Assembly (NCBI RefSeq): GCF_009870825.1 | Contig: NZ_WTWY01000005.1 | Span: 1 to 64,000, forward strand | Origin: Paenibacillus sp. USDA918EY | Lineage (GTDB): Bacteria; Bacillota; Bacilli; Paenibacillales; Paenibacillaceae | Length of the DNA: 64,000 bases | Direction: 5' to 3' | Shown here: positions 53,476 to 61,299 of the stretch, one piece after another | Layout of the letters: every line of letters begins with the position of its first letter | Numbering within the stretch: position 1 is the stretch's first letter | Translations under genes and position numbers: made by a program | The notes under the pieces: model-generated | What the model was told of the DNA's origin: nothing | The model's input: the letters and a program-made list of their open reading frames with translations, nothing else | The model's database searches: none

Positions 53476-53577
53476 ATGGAGAATCTCTTGAGATTGTCTG
53501 TGACTTCTTTCACTCATGCAAAGCCAATATTGGAGAAGCGTTACTTTGCATGGGGCGGAATGATTATTAACGCTTAA
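53476..53577 (+). other. Possible 33-codon ORF overlapping a structured element
   Basis: ATG 53476 follows GGGGGTG and opens a 33-codon frame (MENLLRLSVTSFTHAKPILE...) ending TAA at 53575. It overlaps a nested inverted repeat at 53517-53602. Could be a leader peptide, a decayed gene start or chance. Confidence 0.3.
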
Positions 53578-53602
53578 CAGTTTTTCAATATTTGGCTTTG
53601 CA
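53517..53602 (+). promoter_or_regulatory. Nested inverted repeat upstream of the CD3324-family gene
   Basis: Outer arms TGCAAAGCCAATATTG (53517-53532) and CAATATTTGGCTTTGCA (53586-53602) pair with one bulge; inner arms AAGCGTTA (53536-53543) and TAACGCTT (53568-53575) pair exactly, with a G-rich loop. The structure ends 30 bases before the next start codon. No T run follows, so it looks more like a structured leader or protein site than a terminator. Confidence 0.5.
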
Positions 53603-53632
53603 CCTTGTTTATATAATAAGGAGTGAAGCGAA

Positions 53633-53917
53633 TTGAAATATACGAATGCAAAAAAAATATTACCCGAAAAGCTAATTATAGAAATCCAACAGTATGTGCA
53701 GGGAGAGACCATTTACATTCCTAAACAGAAGAAGGAATATAAACATTGGGGAAGCTTGAGTGGCGGAAGACAGTGGTTAGATCGCCGAAATGCCGCGATT
53801 AGACAGGCTTTTAAGAGTAATAGCAGTATTGAACAGCTTGCTAAAGACTATTTTCTCTCCATTGAAACCATTAAGAAAATTGTTTATTCGGAAAATAAAA
53901 GTAGCGAACGACACTGA
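53633..53917 (+). CDS. CD3324-family (Mor-like) small protein
   Basis: 94 residues from TTG 53633 behind AAGGAGTG. MKYTNAKKILPEKLIIEIQQYVQGETIYIPKQKKEYKHWGS matches the CD3324 family, small HTH proteins related to the Mor activator, common in Bacillota. The C-terminal LAKDYFLSIETIKKIVYSE is the HTH helix pair. Probably DNA binding; regulon unknown. Its stop overlaps a terminator. Confidence 0.8.
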   Translation: MKYTNAKKILPEKLIIEIQQYVQGETIYIPKQKKEYKHWGSLSGGRQWLDRRNAAIRQAFKSNSSIEQLAKDYFLSIETIKKIVYSENKSSERH

Positions 53918-53942
53918 TGAAGACTTCTTCGTCAGTGTTTTT
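53911..53942 (+). terminator. Terminator of the CD3324-family gene
   Basis: ACACTGATGAAG pairs with CTTCGTCAGTGT (one G-U), followed by TTTTTT. The left arm includes the last codons of the gene. The following stretch to 54201 shows no gene. Confidence 0.8.
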
Positions 53943-54201
53943 TAGTGGTAGAAAGTATCTTCCTTGAATGACGACGAGAGATGTTGTTTTATGTCGAATA
54001 CAATTCTAAGTTATTGTTTACGTTTCAATCGCTTCATGAGTTCTTTAGAATAAATATAGGACGAAAGAGGAACTGTTAAGGCGGGAGAAAGATGCGCCTT
54101 TTGAAATCGATCCAAGAAGGGAATGCTTTACCCATCCCCATTCGAATTCCGAGTGTGCAGCAATAGAATGGAATGAACAAGAAAGCGAGGAAACACGAAC
54201 G

Positions 54202-55173
54202 ATGAACGAACAACAAAGCAGGAGCAGACATTTGGTCGACCAGGAGATTATCCGTGCGATTGATTTATTTCCGACAAGCGATCTTACCGAAAGCACGCTA
54301 ATGGAATCCCGGGAAAATTCAGCAAAAATGTTACCGCAAACCGATATCGCGCAGCAGTTTCCTGTCACGTTTGAAGAAAGGGCGGTGCCAAGTTATTTTG
54401 GCGGTCCCGATATCCGCATAGAAATCATTAAACCCCGTGAGCCCAAATATAATCAAATGCCGTTGTATTATTCCATTCACGGTGGGGGGATGGTTATGGG
54501 CAGCCCGGTCGGTGATCGTCAAGGAAATGCCGCACTGGCTGCGCAGCATGGTTTTTGCTGCGTATCCGTATATTACCGCTTAGCGCCGGAACATACTCAG
54601 CCAAGTCAGTTACAGGATTGTTATTCGGGCCTGAAATGGTGCATTGAACATGCCGGGGAATTGGCGATCGATACTCAAAAAGTTGCCGTTGCAGGCAGCA
54701 GCGCAGGCGCCGGATTAGCAGCAGGTCTAGCCCTATACATTCGCGATCAGAAGGAATTCGACATCCACCATCTGCGACTGCGCAGCCCTATGCTCGATGA
54801 CCGGACGAGTATTTCGCCAGAACATCCGTATGCCGGCGAGTTTGTTTGGACAAAGGGAAGCAATTATTTCGGCTGGAAATCGGTATTAGGGCATGAGCCC
54901 GGTCAAGAGGGGACAAGCGAGTATTACGTGCCTGCACGTGCAAAATCGCTAGCCGGTTTACCCCCCACTTATATAAGCATAGGCAGCATTGATTTGTTCA
55001 TAGATGAAGCTTTAATGTTTGCAAAACAATTGGCTTTTGACGGTGTCTTAGTTGAATTACATGTATTCCCTGGATACCACCATTTGGCTCCAATGTTTCC
55101 GAATGCGCATTTTTCTCTAGAAGGCGCCAAATCAAGTGAGTACGCCTTACTGAAAGCCCTGGATTTATTGTAA
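54202..55173 (+). CDS. Alpha/beta hydrolase, HSL family esterase
   Basis: 323 residues, ATG with a weak GAGGA ahead. Complete HSL-family pattern: oxyanion SIHGGGMVMG, YRLAPEHTQPSQLQDCYSGLKW, nucleophile GSSAGAG, Asp in SIDLFIDE and catalytic His in HVFPGYHHLAP. Carboxylesterase or lactonase acting on small esters. It is a paralogue of the broken gene at 49831-50626 but with host-like base composition. Single gene. Confidence 0.87.
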   Translation: MNEQQSRSRHLVDQEIIRAIDLFPTSDLTESTLMESRENSAKMLPQTDIAQQFPVTFEERAVPSYFGGPDIRIEIIKPREPKYNQMPLYYSIHGGGMVMGSPVGDRQGNAALAAQHGFCCVSVYYRLAPEHTQPSQLQDCYSGLKWCIEHAGELAIDTQKVAVAGSSAGAGLAAGLALYIRDQKEFDIHHLRLRSPMLDDRTSISPEHPYAGEFVWTKGSNYFGWKSVLGHEPGQEGTSEYYVPARAKSLAGLPPTYISIGSIDLFIDEALMFAKQLAFDGVLVELHVFPGYHHLAPMFPNAHFSLEGAKSSEYALLKALDLL

Positions 55174-55198
55174 TTCACTTTAAATTATGCCCGGCGGC

Positions 55199-55240
55199 TG
55201 AGCGTTCAGGTGGGGAGGAGCCTTCCCGGCGAACGCTCAG
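55199..55240. terminator. Large hairpin after the esterase gene
   Basis: CTGAGCGTTC (55199-55208) pairs with GAACGCTCAG (55231-55240), with an inner GGGGAGG/CCTTCCC helix. No proper T run follows, so termination efficiency is uncertain. The rest of 55174-55395 is without a gene. Confidence 0.55.
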
Positions 55241-55395
55241 CAGGGCGATAAAAATACGCACATTCTGACGGGACCATATATGCGTATATCCATGCTCTCG
55301 AATTGGCGCCCCTGCTACCGGACAGGATTTTCAATCAGGGACGCCGCACATTTGAGGGTGCAAGATCTGAACGCATAGGGAGGAACCATCGGATA

Positions 55396-56208
55396 CTATA
55401 GTTTTCTTGCCTGGATTACAAAAGTGACAGGCAGCAACTTTGCTTTTTTTGCAAAATCGCTGTTAGCGTGCCGCGATTGCATCATTTCATCCTCCGATTC
55501 CTCAATCAGCTGTTCAATGACAAATCCCGCTTTTGCCAAGGCATTTACATAGGTTGATAGTTTACGGTCCGATAATGTTAGCGTACTTTCGCCAAGTGAT
55601 ACCGAATACCAGGATTCATCGAAATAACATTTTTTAAAAACAAGCATATCATTTTCTGCGGCAACACATTTGTGTATAGGGTGAGACCAACTGAAAATAA
55701 ACACGCCGTCTTTTTTCAGGTAGGAGGCGATTCGGCAAAATGTACCCTCAAGGTCGGTGGTCCAGCCTATGGCGTAAACCGAATAAACAAAGTCGAAATA
55801 ATCCTTTGGTATGCCGCATTCTTCTTCCATGGGAGAGCAGATAAAGGTTGCCGAAAGTCCGCATGCGGTCAAATGTTGCTTTGCTTTTTCGATCTGTTTT
55901 TCGGACATATCCAGAGCCCATAGTTCAGATGCATTGCGTTCCCCCTGATATTGCAAGGAATGACCGGTTCCACAGCCGATCTCCAGCATCTTTTTTCCCG
56001 AGACATCGCCAAAAAGTCGGCATGTTTCTTCTGAGACAAATGCTCCATAGAAAGGAAGCGCGGTTGCCCCTAAGATGTCATTTCCTTTTGAGTCCCAAAA
56101 GATGCTGTTTGTTTTATGTATGGAACTCTTATCCATGTCGACCGAGATGGCGCTGCCAACCTCGCCAGCACCAATAATGTTTGTTCTTCGAACCGGATTT
56201 TTATCCAT
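55396..56208 (-). CDS. Class I SAM-dependent methyltransferase
   Basis: 270 residues from ATG 56208 behind GGGAGGGCG. Motif I is KMLEIGCGTGHSLQY near residue 75, motif II ELWALDMSEKQIEKAKQHL, and motif III FDFVYSVYAIGWTTDLEGTFCRIASYLKKDGVFIFSW. Small-molecule methyltransferase of unknown substrate. The first ~25 residues look like a partial duplicate of the next ones (MDKNPVRRTN, then MDKSSIHKTN), so MDKSSI... may be the older start. Its start overlaps the stop of a short upstream frame. Confidence 0.83.
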   Translation of the reverse strand: MDKNPVRRTNIIGAGEVGSAISVDMDKSSIHKTNSIFWDSKGNDILGATALPFYGAFVSEETCRLFGDVSGKKMLEIGCGTGHSLQYQGERNASELWALDMSEKQIEKAKQHLTACGLSATFICSPMEEECGIPKDYFDFVYSVYAIGWTTDLEGTFCRIASYLKKDGVFIFSWSHPIHKCVAAENDMLVFKKCYFDESWYSVSLGESTLTLSDRKLSTYVNALAKAGFVIEQLIEESEDEMMQSRHANSDFAKKAKLLPVTFVIQARKL

Positions 56209-56374
56209 ATCGACGCCCTCCCAAATATAAAAAATATGAGCCTAAACGTATATCCGGACCTGCCGTTATTCCAATAACACCTAACAAACACGAACGAATG
56301 ATCCCCAAATAATGTAACATTTGTCCATGAATAATTCCACCCAAAATTATCCAAAAAGTGTCTATTTCTCGCAA
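56201..56374 (-). other. Short hydrophobic ORF overlapping the methyltransferase start
   Basis: A 57-codon frame from TTG 56374 (or from ATG 56320) reads like a membrane protein (TFWIILGGIIHGQMLHYLGI, then SCLLGVIGITAGPDIRLGS) and stops at TAA 56201-56203, overlapping the methyltransferase ATG. It may be the C-terminal remnant of a gene or a small coupled membrane protein. Family not recognised. Confidence 0.4.
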
Positions 56375-56450
56375 GCAGTTCGGCTATAACACGGCCAGTT
56401 CCTTTCGAAAATCCCGTAACAATCGCTGTTTTCCCTTTTAAGTTATTCAT
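56367..56450 (-). pseudogene. N-terminal stub of an SDR gene
   Basis: ATG 56450 follows AAGGCGGAAACC and starts a clear SDR N-terminus (MNNLKGKTAIVTGFSKGTGR, then VIAELLAR), with the TGxxKGxG cofactor motif. SDR similarity ends after about 28 codons and unrelated sequence follows. The remainder of the gene is lost. Confidence 0.65.
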
Positions 56451-56857
56451 GGTTGGTTTCCGCCTTTCAGATTTTGAGTCGAACACTGTATACGTACTCT
56501 AACACTTCGAAATCAAACTGTATACATCCAAACTGATCGGTGGCTGTTGACATTTTCTTTAAAGCTTTAGAACCGAAAGGGGAATCTTAAATAGCAAGAA
56601 AAGCCTTTTTTGAGTTGCTGCAGCTCATCGGTACGAAATGAATGAAACTGCTATGAAATAAGTGAAAATCTCCAACATGAACGCTTAAACCCGCGGTTGT
56701 TAGAGGTTTAATCATCCACTGAAAAAACAAACTGTCCGTATAACAAGATGTATTTTATAAAAAATGGGTTGACATCATTCAACTACAACTGTAGTATAAA
56801 TTAATGTCAACTACAATTGTAGTTTGCTAAACAATCCCAGGAAAGGAGCATTACAAA
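56451..56857. other. Intergenic region ahead of the BlaI-type promoter
   Basis: No coding frame is supported. Near 56676 the sequence ATGAACGCTTAAACCCGCGG weakly echoes the ACGCTTAAAAGCCGC motif of the terminators at 42959 and 49754. The BlaI-type promoter occupies 56769-56822. Confidence 0.35.
56769..56822 (+). promoter_or_regulatory. BlaI/MecI-type promoter with two operators (secreted protein)
   Basis: TTGACA (56769-56774) is followed by operator CTACAACTGTAG (56783-56794), which covers the presumed -10 (TAGTAT or TATAAA), and by CTACAATTGTAG (56811-56822). Both match the BlaI/MecI core TACA-N2-TGTA. The repressor encoded at 57742 should silence this promoter. Confidence 0.85.
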
Positions 56858-57595
56858 ATGAATGTAGCATCAAAAGCAGCAATCGTAACATTAAGCAGTG
56901 TATTACTGCTGGGTTCCTCGGCGAGCTTTGCGGCGGAAACGAAATCCTATAAGGAAGCTCAGAAAGAAACTGTTAAAAAAACAGCCGAGGCGACCAAATC
57001 TATACCTGAAAAGGACAAAAAGTTTATCGAAGATGAGATCAACAGAATAAAGGAGCTATCCAAAAAGCCAGGCGAGTCGTATGTCCTATATCATAAATAT
57101 CCTCAATTAAATAGCGGACTTTCACTTAGCTATTGGGGACTGGTGGAAGAGTTCTCTTCTTACGAAGCCTACTTGAAAAGAGCTTCCACATTGGAGGGTT
57201 CGATCCTGAAGCAGCCTGCAAACCTGCCAGCTGGATACAAGTTCTTGTCAGCGACCATCGAAGGTCCAACAAAAGGGAAATTCGTTGATGAAGTAAAGGC
57301 CGAAGGCAAAAAAAGCGGCAAGCCGATCTATGCGAAGAAAATAGAGTGGAAGGAAGCGGCGGATATCCGTCTCAAGTATACGAACGGAAAGAGCACGTTA
57401 ACTTTCTCAAAGTATACAAAAGATCCGGAGGGAAGCAAAAAGCAAGGGTTCTTTAACGATACGCTTCCTGCGAATATCTATCCAAAATCCGTTTTCTGGT
57501 ATGATGGCGGCAAATACGAATACGGGGTCTCTGCCACTTCGGATATCCCTAGAGAAAAGAAAATCGCGATGCTCAAGGCTGCGGTAAAGAAATAA
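56858..57595 (+). CDS. Secreted protein identical in type to the BlaR1-like sensor domain
   Basis: 245 residues, ATG behind AGGAAAGGAGC. A signal peptide (MNVASKAAIVTLSSVLLLGSSASFAA, cleavage after residue ~26) leads to a Lys/Glu-rich helix and a DUF4367-like domain (PANLPAGYKFLSATIEG...) that is nearly the same as the C-terminal domain of the BlaR1-like protein at 58153. No penicillin-binding motifs are seen. Expression is under its own BlaI-type operators. Being a soluble copy of the sensor domain, it could be a ligand sponge, a decoy or an effector; this is inference. Confidence 0.8.
   Translation: MNVASKAAIVTLSSVLLLGSSASFAAETKSYKEAQKETVKKTAEATKSIPEKDKKFIEDEINRIKELSKKPGESYVLYHKYPQLNSGLSLSYWGLVEEFSSYEAYLKRASTLEGSILKQPANLPAGYKFLSATIEGPTKGKFVDEVKAEGKKSGKPIYAKKIEWKEAADIRLKYTNGKSTLTFSKYTKDPEGSKKQGFFNDTLPANIYPKSVFWYDGGKYEYGVSATSDIPREKKIAMLKAAVKK
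57161..57595 (+). repeat. Duplicated sensor-domain DNA, copy 1 (copy 2 at 59596-60030)
   Basis: From the codons for YLKRAS to the stop, this segment and 59596-60030 are almost identical in DNA, not only in protein, including long stretches with no silent changes around 57252-57420 and 59687-59855. This indicates recent duplication or gene conversion between the secreted protein and the membrane sensor. Confidence 0.85.
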
Positions 57596-57661
57596 TATGT
57601 TTGGGAAGCGGCGCGGATTTGTGCATGTAACAAAAATTGGGAATCTTATCTCTATTAAATG

Positions 57662-57710
57662 TTGACATCACCAAACTACAAATGTAGGATGAACTATACT
57701 ACGTATGTAG
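57662..57710 (+). promoter_or_regulatory. BlaI-type autoregulated promoter of the blaI-blaR1 pair
   Basis: TTGACA (57662-57667) with CTACAAATGTAG (57676-57687) over the -10 region and CTACGTATGTAG (57699-57710) downstream. Both are near-perfect TACA-N2-TGTA palindromes. Confidence 0.85.
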
Positions 57711-57741
57711 TTAAGGCGAATGAACTTTGGAGGTTACATGC

Positions 57742-58149
57742 ATGAAACAAATACCATCGGTTACGGATGCAGAACTGGAAATTATGCGGGTGTTATGGGC
57801 AAATCCCGATTGCCCTTCCAGTGAAGTTGTAAAGCAACTAACAGACAAAATGGGCTGGAGCCCGAATACGACGCGGACGCTCTTGAACCGATTAGTGCAG
57901 AAGGAAGCAGCGGGGGCAAAGCAGGAAGAGGGTTCAAAGCGCACCCTGCTGTATTATCCCATTATCAGCGAGCAGGAATTTTTGTTGTCCGAAACCACAT
58001 CCTTTATGAAAAAGCTGTATGGCGGGGCATTAAAACCGATGCTGGCCAACTTGTTAAAGGATAGAAAGCTGAATGCACAGGAAGTCGAGGATCTGAAGGC
58101 TTTATTTGACGAAAACCGTAGCGACGGCGAACCGGGAAAAGAGAGATAA
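57742..58149 (+). CDS. blaI: BlaI/MecI-family repressor
   Basis: 135 residues from ATG 57742, 8 bases after GGAGG; the upstream frame start overlaps that site. Winged helix: VTDAELEIMRVLWANPDCPSSEVVKQLTDKMGWSPNTTRTLLNRLVQKEAAGAKQEEGS..., then a dimerisation helix pair. In BlaI/MecI, proteolysis after induction occurs in the C-terminal part. It should bind the four operators in 56769-57710. The BlaR1-like gene follows after 3 bases. Confidence 0.9.
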   Translation: MKQIPSVTDAELEIMRVLWANPDCPSSEVVKQLTDKMGWSPNTTRTLLNRLVQKEAAGAKQEEGSKRTLLYYPIISEQEFLLSETTSFMKKLYGGALKPMLANLLKDRKLNAQEVEDLKALFDENRSDGEPGKER

Positions 58150-58152
58150 CTG

Positions 58153-60030
58153 ATGAGTCCAACATTGCAAGCGAATGTATTGTCCGTTTTTGGCTGGGTG
58201 ATTCGCGGATCATTTATGGCCGGCATTTTGGTTCTACTTGTCCTGATCGTGCAATTTCTATTCAAAAACAAGCTTGAAGCAAGATGGAAATATTTGATTT
58301 GGCTACCTGTAGCGATCCGTCTGCTGCTTCCCTGGGCGCCGGAATCTTCGCTTAGCTTGTACAATGTTTTGTCTTTGGAGGCCATATCGCCCGGATTTCA
58401 TCAGAAGGCCCAGGATCCCACGGCATTTAAGAATGCGGGGATCGCAGGGGAGGCGGCGGTTCAAAGGAATCGGACCTTAAGCCCGGAATCAAATGGAGCC
58501 ACCGTGCCTGCCTCATCCCATGAACCGGGAAGCGTGCAGAAAAGAGGTTTTTGGTGGAGCGAGATCAAAAATATGAGCTTCATCCATATGCTGTTTGCGC
58601 TATGGCTTGCGGGCGTGTTATTCCTTTCGGCGAAAACGGTATTTGACCAGAACCGATTGAAACAAGCCTTGCGCGCAGGGCGAACCATTGATACTCCTCA
58701 ATTATCGGCAATCTTTCAAGAAACGAAACATCTATTTGGCATCAAGCGCAAAGTGAGGTTTGTCGCATCGGAACGGATTCCCGGACCAGCCGTAGTCGGT
58801 TTTTTTAAACCTGCAGTCGTGATTTCGCCAAGCCTGCTCGTTACGTTGCAAAAGGATCAGCTTCAATTGATTTTGGCGCATGAATTTGCGCATATTCGGC
58901 GGCGGGATGTGGCAGTGAACTGGATGATGCACATGATCTTGATCCTCCACTGGTTTAATCCGCTCCTATGGTTCGCGATACATAGAGCAAGGCAGGATCA
59001 GGAGATTGCCTGCGATGCATGCGCCTTGGACCGGATGAGGCCGCAGCAAAAAAATGCATACGGGCAAACGATTATTCATGTGTTGGAGCATTTGTCGGTC
59101 AGTCATTACCAGCCGGGTCTTGCCGGCTTGTCCGCCACGCATAAAGAAATGAAAAGGAGACTTATGATGATCCGACATTTTAATAAAAGATCCTACCGCT
59201 TGTCCATTCTGGGCATGGGGATGATTCTCGCGCTTGGCAGCGTGACATTGGTTAACGCGAAGGAAAGCGGCGCAGAAAGCGCACCGCAAAAGGCTTCTAT
59301 GCAATTGCAGCAGAATTCAAAAGTTGCCTTGGACAAAGAGAATGACATTATTTATCCCGAGGGAAACATAGACCGCGAGCTCTATAAGAAGGAGCTGGAA
59401 AAGATTCAAAAAAAAGCTGAAGCGGCAGCCAAGGCTTTAACTCCAGAGGAAAAGAAGTATATCGAAGATGAGACGAATCGAGTGAAGGAACTGAGCAAAG
59501 AGACAGGCGATATGTACGTTCTGTATCATAAATATAAGGATCTTAACAGCGGACTCGACCTCAGTTATTGGGGAGGGATAGAAGAATTCTCTACTTACGA
59601 GGACTACTTGAAAAGAGCTTCCGCATTGGAGGGTTCGATCCTGAAGCAGCCTGCCAACTTGCCGGGGGGGTATAAATTTTTGTCAGCGACCATCGAAGGT
59701 CCAACAAAAGGGAAGTTCGTTGATGAAGTAAAGGCTGAAGGCAAGAAAAGCGGCAAACCCATCTATGCGAAGAAAATAGAGTGGAAGGAAGCGGCGGATA
59801 TCCGTCTCAAGTATACGAACGGAAAGGACACGCTGACTTTCTCAAAGTATACAAAAGATCCGGAGGGAAGCAAAAACGAAGGTTTCTTTAACGATACGCT
59901 TCCTGAGCATATCTATCCAAAATCCGTTTTCTGGTATGACGGCGGCAAATACGAATACGGGGTCTCTGCCACTTCGGATATCCCTCGTAAAGAGAAAATT
60001 GAAATTCTGAAAGCAGCGGTAAAAAAATAA
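58153..60030 (+). CDS. BlaR1-like M56 membrane protease with non-PBP sensor domain
   Basis: 625 residues. The N-terminal half is a BlaR1/MecR1-type integral-membrane zinc protease: spans near residues 8-32, 40-60 and 140-165, HEFAH at about 243-247 followed by IRRRDV, and a last span around 350-372. BlaR1 normally then has a penicillin-binding sensor with STYK-type motifs. Here residues ~395-625 are a Lys/Glu-rich helix and a DUF4367-like domain, and no SxxK, SxN or KTG is seen. The protein should sense some extracellular signal other than a covalently bound beta-lactam and cleave or trigger cleavage of the repressor. Confidence 0.87.
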   Translation: MSPTLQANVLSVFGWVIRGSFMAGILVLLVLIVQFLFKNKLEARWKYLIWLPVAIRLLLPWAPESSLSLYNVLSLEAISPGFHQKAQDPTAFKNAGIAGEAAVQRNRTLSPESNGATVPASSHEPGSVQKRGFWWSEIKNMSFIHMLFALWLAGVLFLSAKTVFDQNRLKQALRAGRTIDTPQLSAIFQETKHLFGIKRKVRFVASERIPGPAVVGFFKPAVVISPSLLVTLQKDQLQLILAHEFAHIRRRDVAVNWMMHMILILHWFNPLLWFAIHRARQDQEIACDACALDRMRPQQKNAYGQTIIHVLEHLSVSHYQPGLAGLSATHKEMKRRLMMIRHFNKRSYRLSILGMGMILALGSVTLVNAKESGAESAPQKASMQLQQNSKVALDKENDIIYPEGNIDRELYKKELEKIQKKAEAAAKALTPEEKKYIEDETNRVKELSKETGDMYVLYHKYKDLNSGLDLSYWGGIEEFSTYEDYLKRASALEGSILKQPANLPGGYKFLSATIEGPTKGKFVDEVKAEGKKSGKPIYAKKIEWKEAADIRLKYTNGKDTLTFSKYTKDPEGSKNEGFFNDTLPEHIYPKSVFWYDGGKYEYGVSATSDIPRKEKIEILKAAVKK

Positions 60031-60058
60031 CGCGTCAAGCGATCCGTTTTATGCATCG

Positions 60059-60100
60059 ACCCATGTCGTCCTGTTGACACAGGATGGCATGGGTTCTTTG
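60059..60100 (+). terminator. Terminator of the blaI-blaR1-like operon
   Basis: ACCCATGTCGTCCTGT (60059-60074) pairs with ACAGGATGGCATGGGT (60079-60094) with two G-U pairs, followed by a T-rich tail. Confidence 0.85.
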
Positions 60101-60247
60101 TTGTTGCCGGCACCTAAAACGCCACGAAATAGAACAAAAAGTGCTTGGGGAGATACTACAACACGTCCGATATTCAGGTGAATGAAAATAACGGCTCAGG
60201 TCCGTGATCAAGCAGGCAACGTCATTGGCCTACTTGTACAGACACGC

Positions 60248-60287
60248 CCGGAATCAAGTGATCTTGTAGTATAATGAAATCACTTGA
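60248..60287 (+). promoter_or_regulatory. Inverted repeat around a -10 box before the TVP38 gene
   Basis: TCAAGTGAT (60254-60262) and ATCACTTGA (60279-60287) flank a perfect TATAAT (60270-60275). No matching -35 box is seen, so an activator or repressor site is plausible. A 30-codon frame at 60182-60274 is probably chance. Confidence 0.45.
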
Positions 60288-60310
60288 AGTTATAGGGGGA
60301 ATCACATTCT

Positions 60311-60946
60311 ATGTTTGGCGCTGAGATCAGCATCACGGAATATTTTACGGAGCAAAACATCGAACTCTTTTTGGAGCGTTTCCGCTCGCTGGGGCCGCTG
60401 CCCGGCATCATGTTAACTTTTCTGAAATCCTTCGTTCCGCCGCTTCCTACCATCGTGATCGTTGGCGCTAATGCCGCCATCTATGGATTGTGGCTGGGTT
60501 TTTTATATTCGTGGATCGGCCTCGTAACGGGCAGTTTGCTTACGTTTTGGCTGATTCGCAAAGCGTCGGACACACGCTTTATTCGGCGCTGGGCGGCCAA
60601 GCCCAAAGTCCGGAAGGCCATGTCGTGGGCGCAGAGGAACGGGTTCAGCTACGTTTTTCTCCTCAGCATGCTCCCGATCGGACCGTTCGTCGTCATTAAC
60701 ATGGCCGCGGGATTAACGCGAATGCCGACGGCTTCCTTTGCGGCAGCCGTAGTTCTAGGCAAAGGAGTCATGGTATTCTGCGTTTCCTATATCGGAACGC
60801 ATCTGTCCGATTTTGTCCACCAGCCCGTCAAGTTTATCGGAGTGGCGTTGTTTATTGCGGCTTCCCTATGGTTGAACCGGAGGTTGCAGGCATATTTTAC
60901 GTCCATGACGGCTGTGACGCCTGAACCCGCGGACACCATGAAATAA
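60311..60946 (+). CDS. TVP38/TMEM64 (DedA-like) membrane protein
   Basis: 211 residues, ATG with TAGGGGGA ahead. Integral membrane protein of the VTT/TVP38 family: FLKSFVPPLPTIVIVGANAAIYGLWLGFLYSWIGLVTGSLLTFWLIRKA, then SYVFLLSMLPIGPFVVINMAAGLTRMPTASFAAAVVLGKGVMVF, the paired re-entrant motifs of the fold. Members influence membrane homeostasis and lipid movement; exact substrate unknown. Monocistronic. Confidence 0.85.
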   Translation: MFGAEISITEYFTEQNIELFLERFRSLGPLPGIMLTFLKSFVPPLPTIVIVGANAAIYGLWLGFLYSWIGLVTGSLLTFWLIRKASDTRFIRRWAAKPKVRKAMSWAQRNGFSYVFLLSMLPIGPFVVINMAAGLTRMPTASFAAAVVLGKGVMVFCVSYIGTHLSDFVHQPVKFIGVALFIAASLWLNRRLQAYFTSMTAVTPEPADTMK

Positions 60947-61299
60947 GGCGGGGATAGAACGGGGTTGGATAATAAGTTATGGAACGTTGCGTCCCTGGCC
61001 GTTCGGCCGGGGATTTGTTCTATAGTGCATAACCGTAATGGATATATGTTTTTAATTATGAAATTCAAATGAGGGCACCCAAATCGGGTGCTTGATTTCG
61101 CTTTATAGATGATATGGCGAAGTCTATCACAAGTAACGGGGATTTTCAGGCCTGGCATGCTTTCGGAGGATGATTTTGGTGATATACCTGAAGAAAATGC
61201 CTTAAATGGCGAATATCCTCAAAAAAATTCATTCATTTACTGAACCTTTTTCCCCACAGGAGCGAATTAAGGGTTGTAACACGTTCAGGAGGGGCCCCT
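60947..61299 (+). other. Intergenic region before the ECF sigma gene
   Basis: No gene. GCACCC/GGGTGC (61075-61091) is a short hairpin with a weak T tail that may terminate the TVP38 transcript. TGAACC...  at about 61239 and CGTTCAGGAGGGG near the sigma start are the only further signals; the latter includes the AGGAGGGG ribosome site. Confidence 0.4.

Noticed and set aside
60182..60274. 30-codon frame before the TVP38 gene
   Set aside because: Reads plausibly (MKITAQVRDQAGNVIGLLV) but its stop lies in the promoter region, it is very short and has only a weak ribosome site.
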